From positions 53,347,389 to 53,411,388 of the forward strand of contig CANTUZ010000005.1 of NCBI GenBank assembly GCA_947846985.1: DNA of 64,000 bases. Reading direction: 5' to 3'. The stretch is from Fratercula arctica (Eukaryota; Chordata; Aves; Charadriiformes; Alcidae). Positions 19,271 to 31,300 of this stretch are shown here, piece by piece. Positions within the stretch are counted from its first letter, which is position 1. Every line of letters begins with the position of its first letter. The notes beneath the pieces are model-generated. The model made no database searches, had not been told where the DNA came from, and worked only from the letters and a program-made list of their open reading frames with translations. The position numbers were made by a program, and so were the translations under genes.

Positions 19271-22200
19271 GCACGTTCTATACAAGCCATTTATTTGAAA
19301 TGCCAACTATACGTAGGATAAAGTCAGTGTTACATGCTTCTCAGCAACAGTAGAAAAATAGAACCAGTGAAAACCTTTTTACAACTGTAATGGTACTCAA
19401 AAGAGAAATGTATTGTTTTACAATGCATCACACAAGACTAGAATTCAAGTTTGGAGGTACCTAAATAAAAATACTATTTTTTTTTTTAAAAAACACTATG
19501 TACAATTGAAGCGTAAACAAGTTTTACAAAGTACTGGTTATGCAGGTTGTAGAAAAAACACTTGCATAGGACGTGAAGTCAGTTTAAGAAAGTTTTCTGA
19601 GCCTTTAGCATTGAAGGCACTTGACTTTATACCAGTAACAACACAAGGACAACAAACAGAACCGTAACGCTGCCGAAGGCAGGGCGACCTTCTGGCAGTA
19701 CAGATAATTACAGAAACCCCAAATACGGTTTTAGAACTTTCTCTCTCGGCCGTTCCCTGCGTTGGGCAGAGCTCAGCACCGCCTCTGCCACACAAGCACA
19801 CCGTTACCAGAAGAGAGCGCAGTGCCTCAGACAGCGGGAGTTATCCTTTCCAAACAAACAACCCCCCAGAGAACCCCAAAAAAACCCCCACCAAACCCAA
19901 ACCAAGGTAACGCATAAGACAAACATTTGGGACATTCCAGGACCAAAACCCAAGGCGTACAAGTACAGGTGGCCACAGCCTTAACTTTCAGAAACAAAAC
20001 TCCTCAACAACAAGAAAAATACGACAAGAAACTGCCAATCGACACAGCAGTTATTAACACACAGCTACAGTAACTCTGGAACAACAAAACATTTCAAAGG
20101 AAGAATCTGTTTCAGGAATTAAGTTATTCATATATTAAGGAGAAGAGGAGGGGGGTCAGGGAAAGGGGAACAGGAAGTTTTTGCATGTTGCTCACTAAAT
20201 GAAAGTCTGAGCTCTCTCTTGAATGGAACGAGGAGCACGAGTCTTCCTCATCCAAGAAAACTTCATGTCCATACCTCTATCCTCAAGCTCAAAGATAATC
20301 AGTAATCTGTTATCTCCCACCACATTTACAGGAGGAAAAGATGTCAGTTTCCAGCCTAATCAGAAAGTGCTTCATGTAAACAAGGAGCTTCTGCACCAGA
20401 AGTTTCAGGGGGCAGGGAAGCAGCAGCAGCGGGTAGCACGGGTACCTGTGCGCTGCCAGCGGGACGCGGGACGAGCACCAGCTTCCCAGTAACGCTTCTG
20501 TGAAGAAGAATAAACACGGTTCCTCTCCCCTCCCTCCACACGTCCAACCAGGCAGGAAATTCTACGCCGGAGTACAAAAAATACGGTTCCAGTAATCTGA
20601 GAAATCCTTCTTTTCCACTAAGAATCAGCTGCCGTAACCCACCATCTTCTTCCCAACTCAAAAGATACAAGTGAAAACACAGATTGTCTACACGGCCCGA
20701 TTGTCTCTGTGGCCTCAGAAGGACTTGTCTTTTGTTTTGCACCTACTTTTAAACACTTTATTCTCTTTTTTAATACTGCTCAGCTTCTGAGACTTCAGAA
20801 GCGATTTTGTATTCTCAAATGCAGCCACGTCCCGCCCCCGCCAGAGGCATTTCTCACCAGCTTATTCTGAAGCTAAAGAGCATTTCACCATTTCCCTCAA
20901 GCCATAACCTCAGAACTCCTCAGCCTTCATCAGCCATGTCCCCACAAATTCCAAGCTTAAAAAGCTACATCTGTAGATTTCAGCCCCATCTCTGTCCAGG
21001 CACACAGTGCCACAGCGAGCTACGGCAACTAAAACAGTTTTCTCAAAGTACATCTAATGCTTTTAGGTAAAAAATAAATTATCGGAATAGGAAGTCTTCT
21101 GAGGGCAGCTATGACTTTTTAGTAATTAAGCTACCAACGTAATTATGACAAATGCAGCAGGTTTCAGGGGTTTTGTGTGGGACGAGTTAACGCTTCTAGC
21201 GCTGGCGAGCGTGGAGGCTCCGCAGTCAGACAGCGCCGTGCCCAAACCTCCAGAGGAAACCCAGCCGCCCCCAGGCCCCAAACCTGCAGCAGCTCCGTCC
21301 CCCCGCCGCCGCCTCCTCGCGCTCACCAACGTCCTACACTGCAGCCCCACAGAAACACGAGCTACCGGCGGTGAGGCTGGGACCACCAAGTGTCTTCATC
21401 GTGCTCAAAAAAAGAAAATCTAGATTAAAAAGGCTGACAGAGGGGAAAAACCCACGCCCCTGAACATCTATCTCCCCTCACGCACAAGACCCATCACCTG
21501 CGCAGTCCAGCTAAGTTTCTCCTCCAGTCCCACACCGCGCCTTCCACGGCTGCATCTCGAAAGGAGTGTCTGCAGGGCTGTCGCAGGAGGCCTACAGGTG
21601 CGTACGCAGGAGACAGGAGGATTTTTTTGGTTCAAACCTCTCTATCTTCACTTACGTAGAAGCTATTTGGTAGTTTGGAAACGCAGTATTCCGTACACGT
21701 CAGTAACATGGTGGTGTTGTTACCAGGCCTTGCACACTTTAATGAAAAGGGTTAGGTCAGAACCTGACACCAACTAGAAGTAAAGTCGCAGCAAGATTTC
21801 TGTTTAAATAGAATTAAGCATTTTGAACTGCAAGAAACAACTCCACCTAACCTTAAAGTAGTCCTTAGGTCACACTTGGGATTAAAGTTTTCTGCTACAG
21901 GGAAATTCTTCATTCTAGGAACTGTGTTTAATTAAAAAAACCCCAAACAGGCCTTTACCAGTAATCACTACACTGCAGTGACATCAGGATCCCTACCCGA
22001 AATGCAATGAGTCTGTGGTAAAAACTCCATGGGAAGAACTAAGGATCCACTGAACAACTATAACCGTTGCACCCGGCGCATTGCTTAACCCCAGCCCACG
22101 GCAGGGAGCCAGCCCGGATGATGATCATTCCCTCTTCGTATCACGTTAATCGATGAAGCTCATTTCTGTGCTTTTTAAAAAAAAAAAAAAAAAAAAAAAG

Positions 22201-23467
22201 CCAAGTTGGAAAACGGAAGTGTAATTTAAGAGTGCTAAAGCTTCGCACGTTTCATGATGCCAGAGCAGTTACTCTTCGCTTTGAGTTTGTTCACGGAGCA
22301 GCCGCGGTCACGAAGTCGGCAACGCTTCGGATGGGGTGAGGGACACCGAGCGCCGCCACTGAGAGTGAAGCCCTTTTGTAAGCGTAGGCAGGAGACAGCG
22401 AGGCAAAGAGCGGAGTCACCTCGGCGGGACAGGGAACCCTTCCCGCGGAGGGTCGCCCTGCAGGCAACAGCGGAGACGCTACGCCTCGTCTTCCCGACAC
22501 TCCGGGATTCAGCAGGAATCCGCACTCCCGTCTTCACTTACCCCGCGTACGGGTAGCTGGAAGAACAAGTTATTACCATCATTTTTTACAGTATTTCTAG
22601 ATTTCTTTCTGCATGGGCGAATGAGCAATTCTAGTCTGTCTAGTCAGCGCTTCCGGGTGATCACGGAGTTCTCCACGGTCACAGCTGAACCAGAAGGCAA
22701 ACAGAAAACCAGACTGTCAGATCCCAGCGAATTTCAACTGGAATTTGGACTCCTAAATATCCCCCTGGATTCTTAAAAACCCAAATACGATTCTTGAAGT
22801 GGGCTTGCTATAGAAGGATAAGACCAGCTGCCAGAACTTTTCAAACAAAACATTAGACTGGATTCTTGCTGTAGTTGTAAAAATCAGGAAGATTTCAGAT
22901 CCAAACAAACCAACCAAAAAAAAAAAATCTAACCAAAAGTGTAGTATTTTGATGTGCTGTTCTTTGGAATTCCTATAATTAAAAAATAAACGCATTGTTA
23001 CTATCTCATAAGAAAATACATTTCATAATGTGCGACCCAATGCACACAGGGAATTGGCAGGTGACAGGGAAAATGCAAAAGTATGAAAATACAGTCCTTT
23101 AAATGTGACAATAAAGTTTAACATATTAGTACAAAACTAATACACTAAAATAGATGTACAGGTGCAAAAGGCTACCAGGTTGTAGAAAAAAGGTACCAGC
23201 TTTTTTTTTTTTTTTTTTTCCTTTCTCCCCAAAAGGCTTAATTAAATTTGCTCCAAAAAAATTTCCCACAAAATAAAACCAGAAGCAGCATCAAAACCAA
23301 ACTGATAACATGCTGTCTCTAATAAAGCAACGTATGTACAAAAGAAGTGAGCGAAGCCGAATTCGTCTGCTGGCATGAACGGACTTGTCTGACCGAAGTC
23401 AGGCCAAAAGTTGCGCAGAACGGGATGTTGACAACTCTTAGGCACGGAGAAATAGTGGAGGTTGCTT
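19271..23467 (-). other. BTBD7: BTBD7 3' UTR (predicted)
   Basis: About 4.2 kb following the BTBD7 stop with no splice or coding evidence. It holds a T-run (about 23202-23219), an A23 run (22177-22199), several A-rich stretches and two CpG-dense blocks (about 21180-21370 and 22235-22560). The two roughly 100-codon frames lying on opposite strands over 22235-22556 look like by-products of high GC. Confidence 0.65.
19290..19295 (-). terminator. BTBD7 poly(A) signal AATAAA (predicted)
   Basis: The plus strand reads tttatt. This gives a 3' UTR of about 4.2 kb. Alternatives on the same strand are a proximal AATAAA at 20762-20757 and a distal one at 19115-19110. Confidence 0.5.
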
Positions 23468-24283
23468 TCATAGGGCAGATTTTTTATACAGGAAGTCGGG
23501 TTTGTTCGGAGACCTCCTTCCCCTGCTGACTGCATCTTCCCTTTCCAAATCCGCGTTTCTCTGTGCTCCGTGTTCCAACGGCTCATCATCCGCCAGTCTC
23601 CTGCTGGGTCTCTCTTCTTGCATTTCAGAGGTGTACGCAGAGAGCGAAGGTCTGCTGGAGGTCAGCCCGTAGGTTAAATCCGTTTCCATTTTTGTTCTTC
23701 CCCTGATGTGAACTGCGCCGTTACCAGTGTTTTCCTGGGTGGCCAGTGCCAAGTCCAGTCGCTGGGGAGGTTGTTCTAAGACATCGAGGTGTATTGGCTC
23801 ATTCTTTTGTCTGTGTTGATGCCCGTCTTGGGAGAGCAGGTATTCCCGCCTAGAGTCCTCTTGCTTTTTAGGAGATATCTGGGAAGGTAGATAGGCTGAC
23901 TTTAAGCCACTTGGTGATGCCTTATTGTGGCTATACAAATCCGGGCCAAAATAGATGCCTTGCGAAGGTGAAGGACTGTGCCTGTTGGGTGCTGGAGTAG
24001 AGGGTCTGCATGCAGCATTAGAGAAGTCATAGAAGTCAGGGTATTCCTGCTGATTTTCGCGAGCATCTATTTTTTGCTCTATTGCATGTTTCTTTCGAGA
24101 AGTGGGCACGTGTCTGTTCTGAATACATGAAATGTGCTGGGGTGGACCAGGCCCTACCTCTGTAACCGTCTGGCTTAATTCTGTGTCGACCGTGAGCTCT
24201 GGTAATCTTCTGTCTTTTAAAGACATTGCTGACACACCCATTGCGATATCTGGCATCAGTTCATTTAGCAAGGGCTGAGTACA
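23468..24283 (-). CDS. BTBD7: BTBD7 exon 10, long disordered C-terminal tail
   Basis: Residues 851-1121, from [20 protein letters not shown] to [10 protein letters not shown], stop TGA at 23470-23468. Rich in Ser, Pro, Arg and Gln with no folded domain visible; blocks such as [19 protein letters not shown] are recognisably BTBD7. The acceptor is cttttccag. Confidence 0.97.
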   Translation of the reverse strand, partial: CTQPLLNELMPDIAMGVSAMSLKDRRLPELTVDTELSQTVTEVGPGPPQHISCIQNRHVPTSRKKHAIEQKIDARENQQEYPDFYDFSNAACRPSTPAPNRHSPSPSQGIYFGPDLYSHNKASPSGLKSAYLPSQISPKKQEDSRREYLLSQDGHQHRQKNEPIHLDVLEQPPQRLDLALATQENTGNGAVHIRGRTKMETDLTYGLTSSRPSLSAYTSEMQEERPSRRLADDEPLEHGAQRNADLEREDAVSRGRRSPNKPDFLYKKSAL

Positions 24284-25260
24284 CTGGAAAAGAAAAGAAA
24301 TTGGTCTGTGGAAACAACACAAAAGCTAAACACAAGCTGTATTTAAGACACTGCATTCTGTAATTCAAAGTGGCATTTTTCTTACCTACCTTTGCCCAGA
24401 CCAACCCACACTGTTTAAAGAACACAAGTATCCCCCAACCTTCACCTTCCTGCTAGCTTAAGACAACTTCTTTCCTTCACGAAGCTGTTGCGCCACAATA
24501 ATAGTTCCTTCTTAAACGCATCTGGTGTTGAATACGCAGTAAATGTGCTGCAAAACTCCCCAAAGGTAAGCCTGCTTTAAGCCACCTGCAATTATCAAAC
24601 TAAACAAGGTACTGGGTGCAGAGCTTCAACAGTTTCTTACAGCACCGAGTTCCAGTGCAGGGAAGCCACCCAACGTGTATTTCATCACTACGGACGCAAC
24701 CCTTCTGCTTGCATTTCATATTTTGAAGTAAGTTAACTGCAGGCCCACGTGAGCGTATGCATGACAGCCTCGGGGCTTGGGGGCAGCGCCGGTTCCAGGG
24801 GCTGACTGGATCCACAAAGCACACGGGAGCTGTTGCCTGGCATTCTTCTCCCCTACACCTACAAGCAATCCTGCAATGAGACAGGCGTATCACGCTCTTC
24901 CAGACAGAAGAGTTAAAATTTCTACTTGTAGTTATCATTTCTCATGAAAGCACTTTTAGCAATCATTGATCACTAGTACCTCACAAATCGCAGAAAGAAT
25001 ACAGAACAAAAATATCACCCACATTAAGGCTATGCTTCTCCTCGCATTTTTTACAGAAACATTCTAGCAGAAACATTCCTAGCGTTAAAAAGATCCCTAT
25101 ATGGTTTCCTTAGTGAAGTCAGTACTGATCAGAGAGACACACACATGCTACAAAACCCCTCCTTGAACAAAGAACGGCAAACAATTCTAATTTGAAATTG
25201 AATATTTTAACCAAAAAAAGGACTGCAATATGTTTAGGACAATTGCTAAAGGGGGGGGGG

Positions 25261-25312
<52 letters not shown>

Positions 25313-28300
25313 ATCTCTATCTCCCTGTTTTCATTCAGAACTCCAGATGAAATCTGTATCTAAAGCGCAGGTTTTCAGCATGACATAACTGTGCACTGAA
25401 AAATAAATTACTGAATTCTTTATTTAGCATTTCATGTACTTCACAAAGCTGTGTCTTTGTCCAGTACGTTATAGTTCATTGGTTTCATTGCATCATACTG
25501 TAGTTCAGTCTTTAAATGCTATAATGAACCCTTTTGTATTTGCAGTTACTGATTTCTGCTGGCCTATTCCTTTTAAAAATCTTTTCCACAGCTGTAAGGC
25601 CTTCACGTTCTCCTTTACGCAGCCCTGTTTACTTCAGGACTGCTTACCTGTGAATAGCCCAAATAGCATCACAATTTCTACCTGTGAATTATAGCATGCC
25701 GTCCACTGCTCAAGTTGACTTACGCTTTGTTTTAATGTAGAGCAAACTATGTTACTTCAGAAGATTCACTTGTCCCTCCAAAACGCTCCTGCCCCTGGAA
25801 GATTCATTCTCCCAGGGATCAGGGCACACCTTTGGGATGCAAAATGCTGACAGCCAGTTTGGTAGAAAATTCTTCCCGCCAACAAAGACACTCTTTTATT
25901 TAACAAAGCCAAGTTATTTCTCTCCAGCCCCTCTCCATAAGCTACTTTGAGCACCCAGGGATAGGGAGAAGAGGAGAAATCAGTAATACTTACCACTTGC
26001 TTCTCGGCTGCCATCACTGCCGCTGCTGCCGCCACCGTTTGTCTCCCCAGACCTGTAGTGTTAGTGCAATCGGGGGGTGCTGCTTTGACACTGGGCAAGT
26101 AGACAGGCGGCACGGCTTTGGGAGCCGTTCGGGAGTGGAACAGTGAGTGATTGCACGGGTAAGAAAAGGAACGGGAGGGATGTTGACTTGGCACCCTTTG
26201 TTTCCAGCCCACTTTGAACTGGTTATGAATAGGAGTTGCTGGTGGGTGGTATGGCGGCGGAGGAGGGGGCAATGGTGGATGGAAGGCCACAAAAGAGTCC
26301 AGTTCTGTAAACATGGTTTCTGCAGTGGGAGTGCTGTTAACGCGACATCGTCCAGACTGCCTCATCGTCAGGAGCGGGCTCTCGTCCCCAAATCGCTCAT
26401 CAGGAAAGAATTTGTGAGGATTCTGCAAAGGAAAACACCCAGCAGATAACAAAAAGTAGGAAATTATTTAGAAAAATCTCCTAAACTAACACACACTGGA
26501 ACTAGAAATCTGCCAGTATTGTAACAGGCTAGTTGTGCCACCTGAAGCCTCACCGACACTCCAGGTGATAACACTACCACAGAATAAAGATTTTTTTTTT
26601 TAAAAACAAGACAAGAAGCACCAGATGCACTGTGTGAATAAGTTGACCAAATGCGTTTGCTTTAACAGCAGCATACACACAGAAGTGGGATTGCCGGTTT
26701 CCCAGTCCTAATATGTATTATGCAGATTTACTGCATTAGTTAGAACTTTTTCTCCTCTCCGATTCAAGAATAATTAATAATCTAGATTTCTAGTTATGGT
26801 TTGACTATTCTCATCAACTGCTTCTTCAGGAGATTTTTTTTTTTTTTTGTCCCCAAAATCTGTGGCAGTAAGAGCATCCTGAACGTTTTTCTTGAGAAAA
26901 ATATTTCTTGAGAAAATATTTTCTTGAGGAAAAGTTATTTATACACTGCACTTACACATTTAGAAAATCACACACATCAAATGCAACAGTCTCATTGTAG
27001 TTCGCACTTGGACACTTTTAAAGTTACACAGGCATTTCCAAGCATTTTTGCACCTGCACGTGCACACAGAAGGTAGCTCTATTATTGCAGATTACAATCC
27101 AAGCCAATTCGCGCAGAACAGAGCCACAGCGTTTGGGGTCTCACCCAGCAATTTTTCATACCTGCAGAAGTTCAGCAGCAGCATCAGAGAGTCCGAATTC
27201 CCGCAGCACACGAATCTGAATCTCGTAACTGACCGTGGCGCCTTCTCCGCAATTGAGAGCGTACGCTCGTTGCACCTGCTCGGTGTGACGCAGCTCCTGC
27301 AGCCGCTTGATCATCTCTTTCACAACGAGGAGACTGGGAACTGGAGGGGTAAGAGACCACGGAACGGGGATAACAGAGATTACTTTTTGAACTGGGAGAC
27401 AGTAAGTTTGATTGCAATGGTTAGATTTCATTCTGAAAGAAAAAAAACTAATGTCAGGCTGACTTGGCTTTTTTTGTGTTTTTAAGCAGCATTCTGCCAA
27501 GAACAGTTGGATTTACGTGTTCCTTGAAGCATCACTAAGGCCCATGGGATAACACACATATCGCACAAATGGTAGAGACACACATCATTTTTCCAGCTTC
27601 TGCTTGAGTGAGCCACAAATACAGCCTTCTTTGTAAACCCCTTATGATGCAAGAATTTTATGATTTGAGGTGGGGGCAGGAGAGCTTAAATAGCAATTGA
27701 CTGTTCCCTCGTGAATTCTACAGGCCAAGAATTCATTGATTTTTTTGGCATACACTTCAGACTTCCAGTGGAATTCTGTAATCACAAGACCATAATACCA
27801 GTATGTAACTACAGAAAGAGCATTTTAAAAAAAATTACACAAACTGAAAGCCAACATAAACCTGTAAAAATCATGTTGGTTTATGCAGGTATATTGAAAT
27901 GATTTTAAAAAAAAACTTTTCAAAGGAATTGTTCTGAAAAATCCTAGTTTAGCAGCCAGATGTTTAGCTACAACCAGCATTTTGCTAACACTGAAAAAAA
28001 GAGGATTTTAGAGAAGTTTGAAGCAGTTCTCCAAACTAATAGGTATAAAAATCATCTCAGTTTTTAATGAAAAATCTTCTCAAACTCAGATTTGTTTCTG
28101 GTTGGTTTTTTTTTTTTTACTATTATTCATGTGACACACATGGAAGAGGGATTACATATATAAAAATCCAAATTCTTTCAAGTCAGCTGCAGGATTTCTA
28201 ATTCGAACTGGAAAATACCTAAGGCAACCTGTAGAACACTACAGCCTCAAAGCAGAACAGACTTCAGCAGAGGTTGAACTCATTTTACAATAGTTTTGTA

Positions 28301-31300
28301 AGAAGAGCACCAAGACACGCTGCCAATAGCATTTATGCAAATATAGTCCCCGGGCAGCAGGGACAAGGAAGATGCAAGTGCCAGACGGAGAACACCTAAG
28401 CGGTAAAGAACCCCCTGCTCTAAGAGCCCGGCCTAAAGGGCACGGAGGCGATGATGCCTAGTTCTCCCTCCAGCAGCTCCTGTGCTCCATCTGTGCTTTG
28501 GGATGGATTCCTCTACAAGTTACAGGTTTGGTACATGCCTGAATCTCCTCAAATTAACTAGGCTCCATCTACCCTTCCTAGCACAAGGCATTGACAAAAA
28601 AAAAAAAACAAGAACAAAAACAAACCTTTTTTTTTTTTTGCTTAATTACAGAACTAAGCAGAGCAGGTGGTTACCAGGACACAATACTCGTGCTCCAACT
28701 ACTGGCCAGGCTGAGAGCTCACACCCATGCTCAAATCAAAGGGTTGGTAATAATTCCTATGGATTAAATTGTACAGAATCATGCTGTAGTGGAGTTTCAG
28801 ATTGATTAAGGTGTCTCATGCTTGCCCACAGAGACAGATTTTTTTCAGAACACAAGAACTTTTGCAAAACATTGGAGACCTTCGAAAACCTGTTTCTTTT
28901 CTCAACTTCTTTGGAAACTAAGATGGAGCAAAGCAATGTCAAAGTCACATCTTAGGACGAAACACTTCACATTCAATTCGTGGTGAGTGTATCTATGCTT
29001 TTCTGAAGGAGGGGGTGGGAAGCCTGAGTACTGTAGCGTACCGCTGAGATGCCCCAGCTATAAGTTTCTGAAATCACAGGAGTTTTCAGAAGCTCCTTCT
29101 AAGTTTTGTCAAGTCTCTTCCTGAATCACAAGAAACAAATAGATCAAAACCATTTCACAAATCTTCCTAGAAAACTTACTGCAGTGTTTAACTAAACAGT
29201 GTTTCAAATCTCCCTAACACCTCAATTTAAATTCTCTTGCAGCAATTTAAACTTATTATTTTCGTCCTGGCTCTAGCATCTGTAAGATTAGTTTATCTGC
29301 TTCCTTTCAACATAGTTGACTGAAAGGAGACATAATTGATATAACAAAGAGCTTATAAAATGGGGAACGGGGAGTGGCGGAGGGAGGAAGATGACTGTTT
29401 CCTTGGTGGCATGTCATCTTTATTGCTTTTCTACACACTCCCAAACTGATCCATATCTACTGAAATATGATACTTTGATCTAAAAATGGATGCCAAAAGT
29501 TTATGCAAGTTTAACCACAGACTGCATAAGCTCGTGGATTAAAAATGCATTTAAAATTACTAACTACACAAAAACACCATCTACCATAGGACACCTCTGA
29601 GCTGCAAATGGTTGAAGAGCACACAGAGTTTTACAGGGAATTATTTTATGTGGTTTTGCTGCTACGCTTTCCTTATGCACTCACTGCTGGTGACTGCTGC
29701 GATAAGGATACTAGACTAGACAGACAAATCCTTGACCCTGTCCGGTATGGCCATTTAAAGGGCTTAAACACAGTGCTCCATCTGAGGCCAAATTACTTCA
29801 CATGTCTTGTGACATATTTGGTTTTCCATTTTAGCATGACGGTTGCTTTTTATGGAATTGTTTAATGTTGACTTTCAGCTTCTTCTCCATGGAGCTTCCC
29901 TTAGCCACAGCTGGCTACACCTACATGAGCACAATGTTTCCCACTTGCTTCATCAAATTTAAATTTAATCCTGGTCATTTAGCTATCTAATCCTGCCCTC
30001 CAAAACATCCAATGATCCTCCCAACGTGTCATCAGCCACAAGTTCTGCCAGTGTATTCTCTATGCACACCGAGTATTAATGGGGCTGGAGAAAGATGGGA
30101 AGACCTAGATGTTTTGAGAATCCCAGCAGATACATTCTTCCAGTTCGACACCAAAAGATCAAATGCATAAGCGACAAAATATATTACAGTAGTTTTATGA
30201 CTGTATTTCCCTGGCTTGCCCATGCGGAATGTCACACCAAGTATCTTGAAGTCAAGAGGCCATATCTACTTCCACCCGTGAAAACTTACTCTGCCACACA
30301 AGGAATCAAGTTGGTTTGACTTCAAAGCTAAAGTGGATTTGGTAAAACAAACAAAGAAAAAAAAAAAAAGTGTGTTTTGAGTGCCTACTTCAATATTTTT
30401 CTGAAACTGAGGTAAGCTGACTGCCCTACAAGATAGACAACTACGAGACGACTGGTTGGAGAAAACGGAGAACCGCTCTGGGAACAGAGAGCCAGGCTCC
30501 AGCAAGTGTCCTAGAGCAAGTTTAATCAGTTCAAGGTTTTCCACATTGCTTATCTGAAGCAGGTTAAAATACTACCCCCTCCAGTAGCTTACTTTCTAAC
30601 TACTTACTATGGCATCCAAAAATAGTGAATGTCTTCAGAGAAGACCAAAGCAAAAGGGACTACTGCTGGGTGGGAAGAAGGCCAAGTGGAGCAGAACCAT
30701 TCTCTGAGAAAATCATAATATGCAATAATTCACATTCACTCTCCCCAGCCCCAAGCCCCCACCCACTTACACAAGATCGATGGGCATTGCAAGTGACCTA
30801 CAGCCTTACCTGGGATCTCATTGGCTATAACTGAAGGAGGACTGGACTGGTTAGTGCTAACTTGCTGGTGGGTAATCATATGACAGCACTGCGGCACCGC
30901 GTTGTTTACCATGTAAAGGGTGTCGGGCACATTGGACATTCGAACCATCCGCAAACGAACGAGATCGGTTTGTTCCACCATCATCTCATCCAGCACTGAC
31001 TGCAACGACAGCCATTAGAGCCCTCGTGAAGGCACTGCACACACACCCCCAGCGGGACCTGCTGCAAACGCGGTCCCGAGGCCACAAATCTAACAACGTC
31101 TAAACTGTTAACATTTCCAGGTCCCAAACAGTATTTGGCTTTTCCACTGCATTTTCTATTCTGTTTTCCAGACATGATCAGAGTTGAGTTTCAGAGCTAT
31201 GAGCAGGCAGGTGAATAAAGTTTGGGAAGGTTGTTTTGTTTATTTTGTACCTGTCAGATTAGAAGTAACCTTCTCGAGGCCAGAGCCTCTGGACTCTGTC

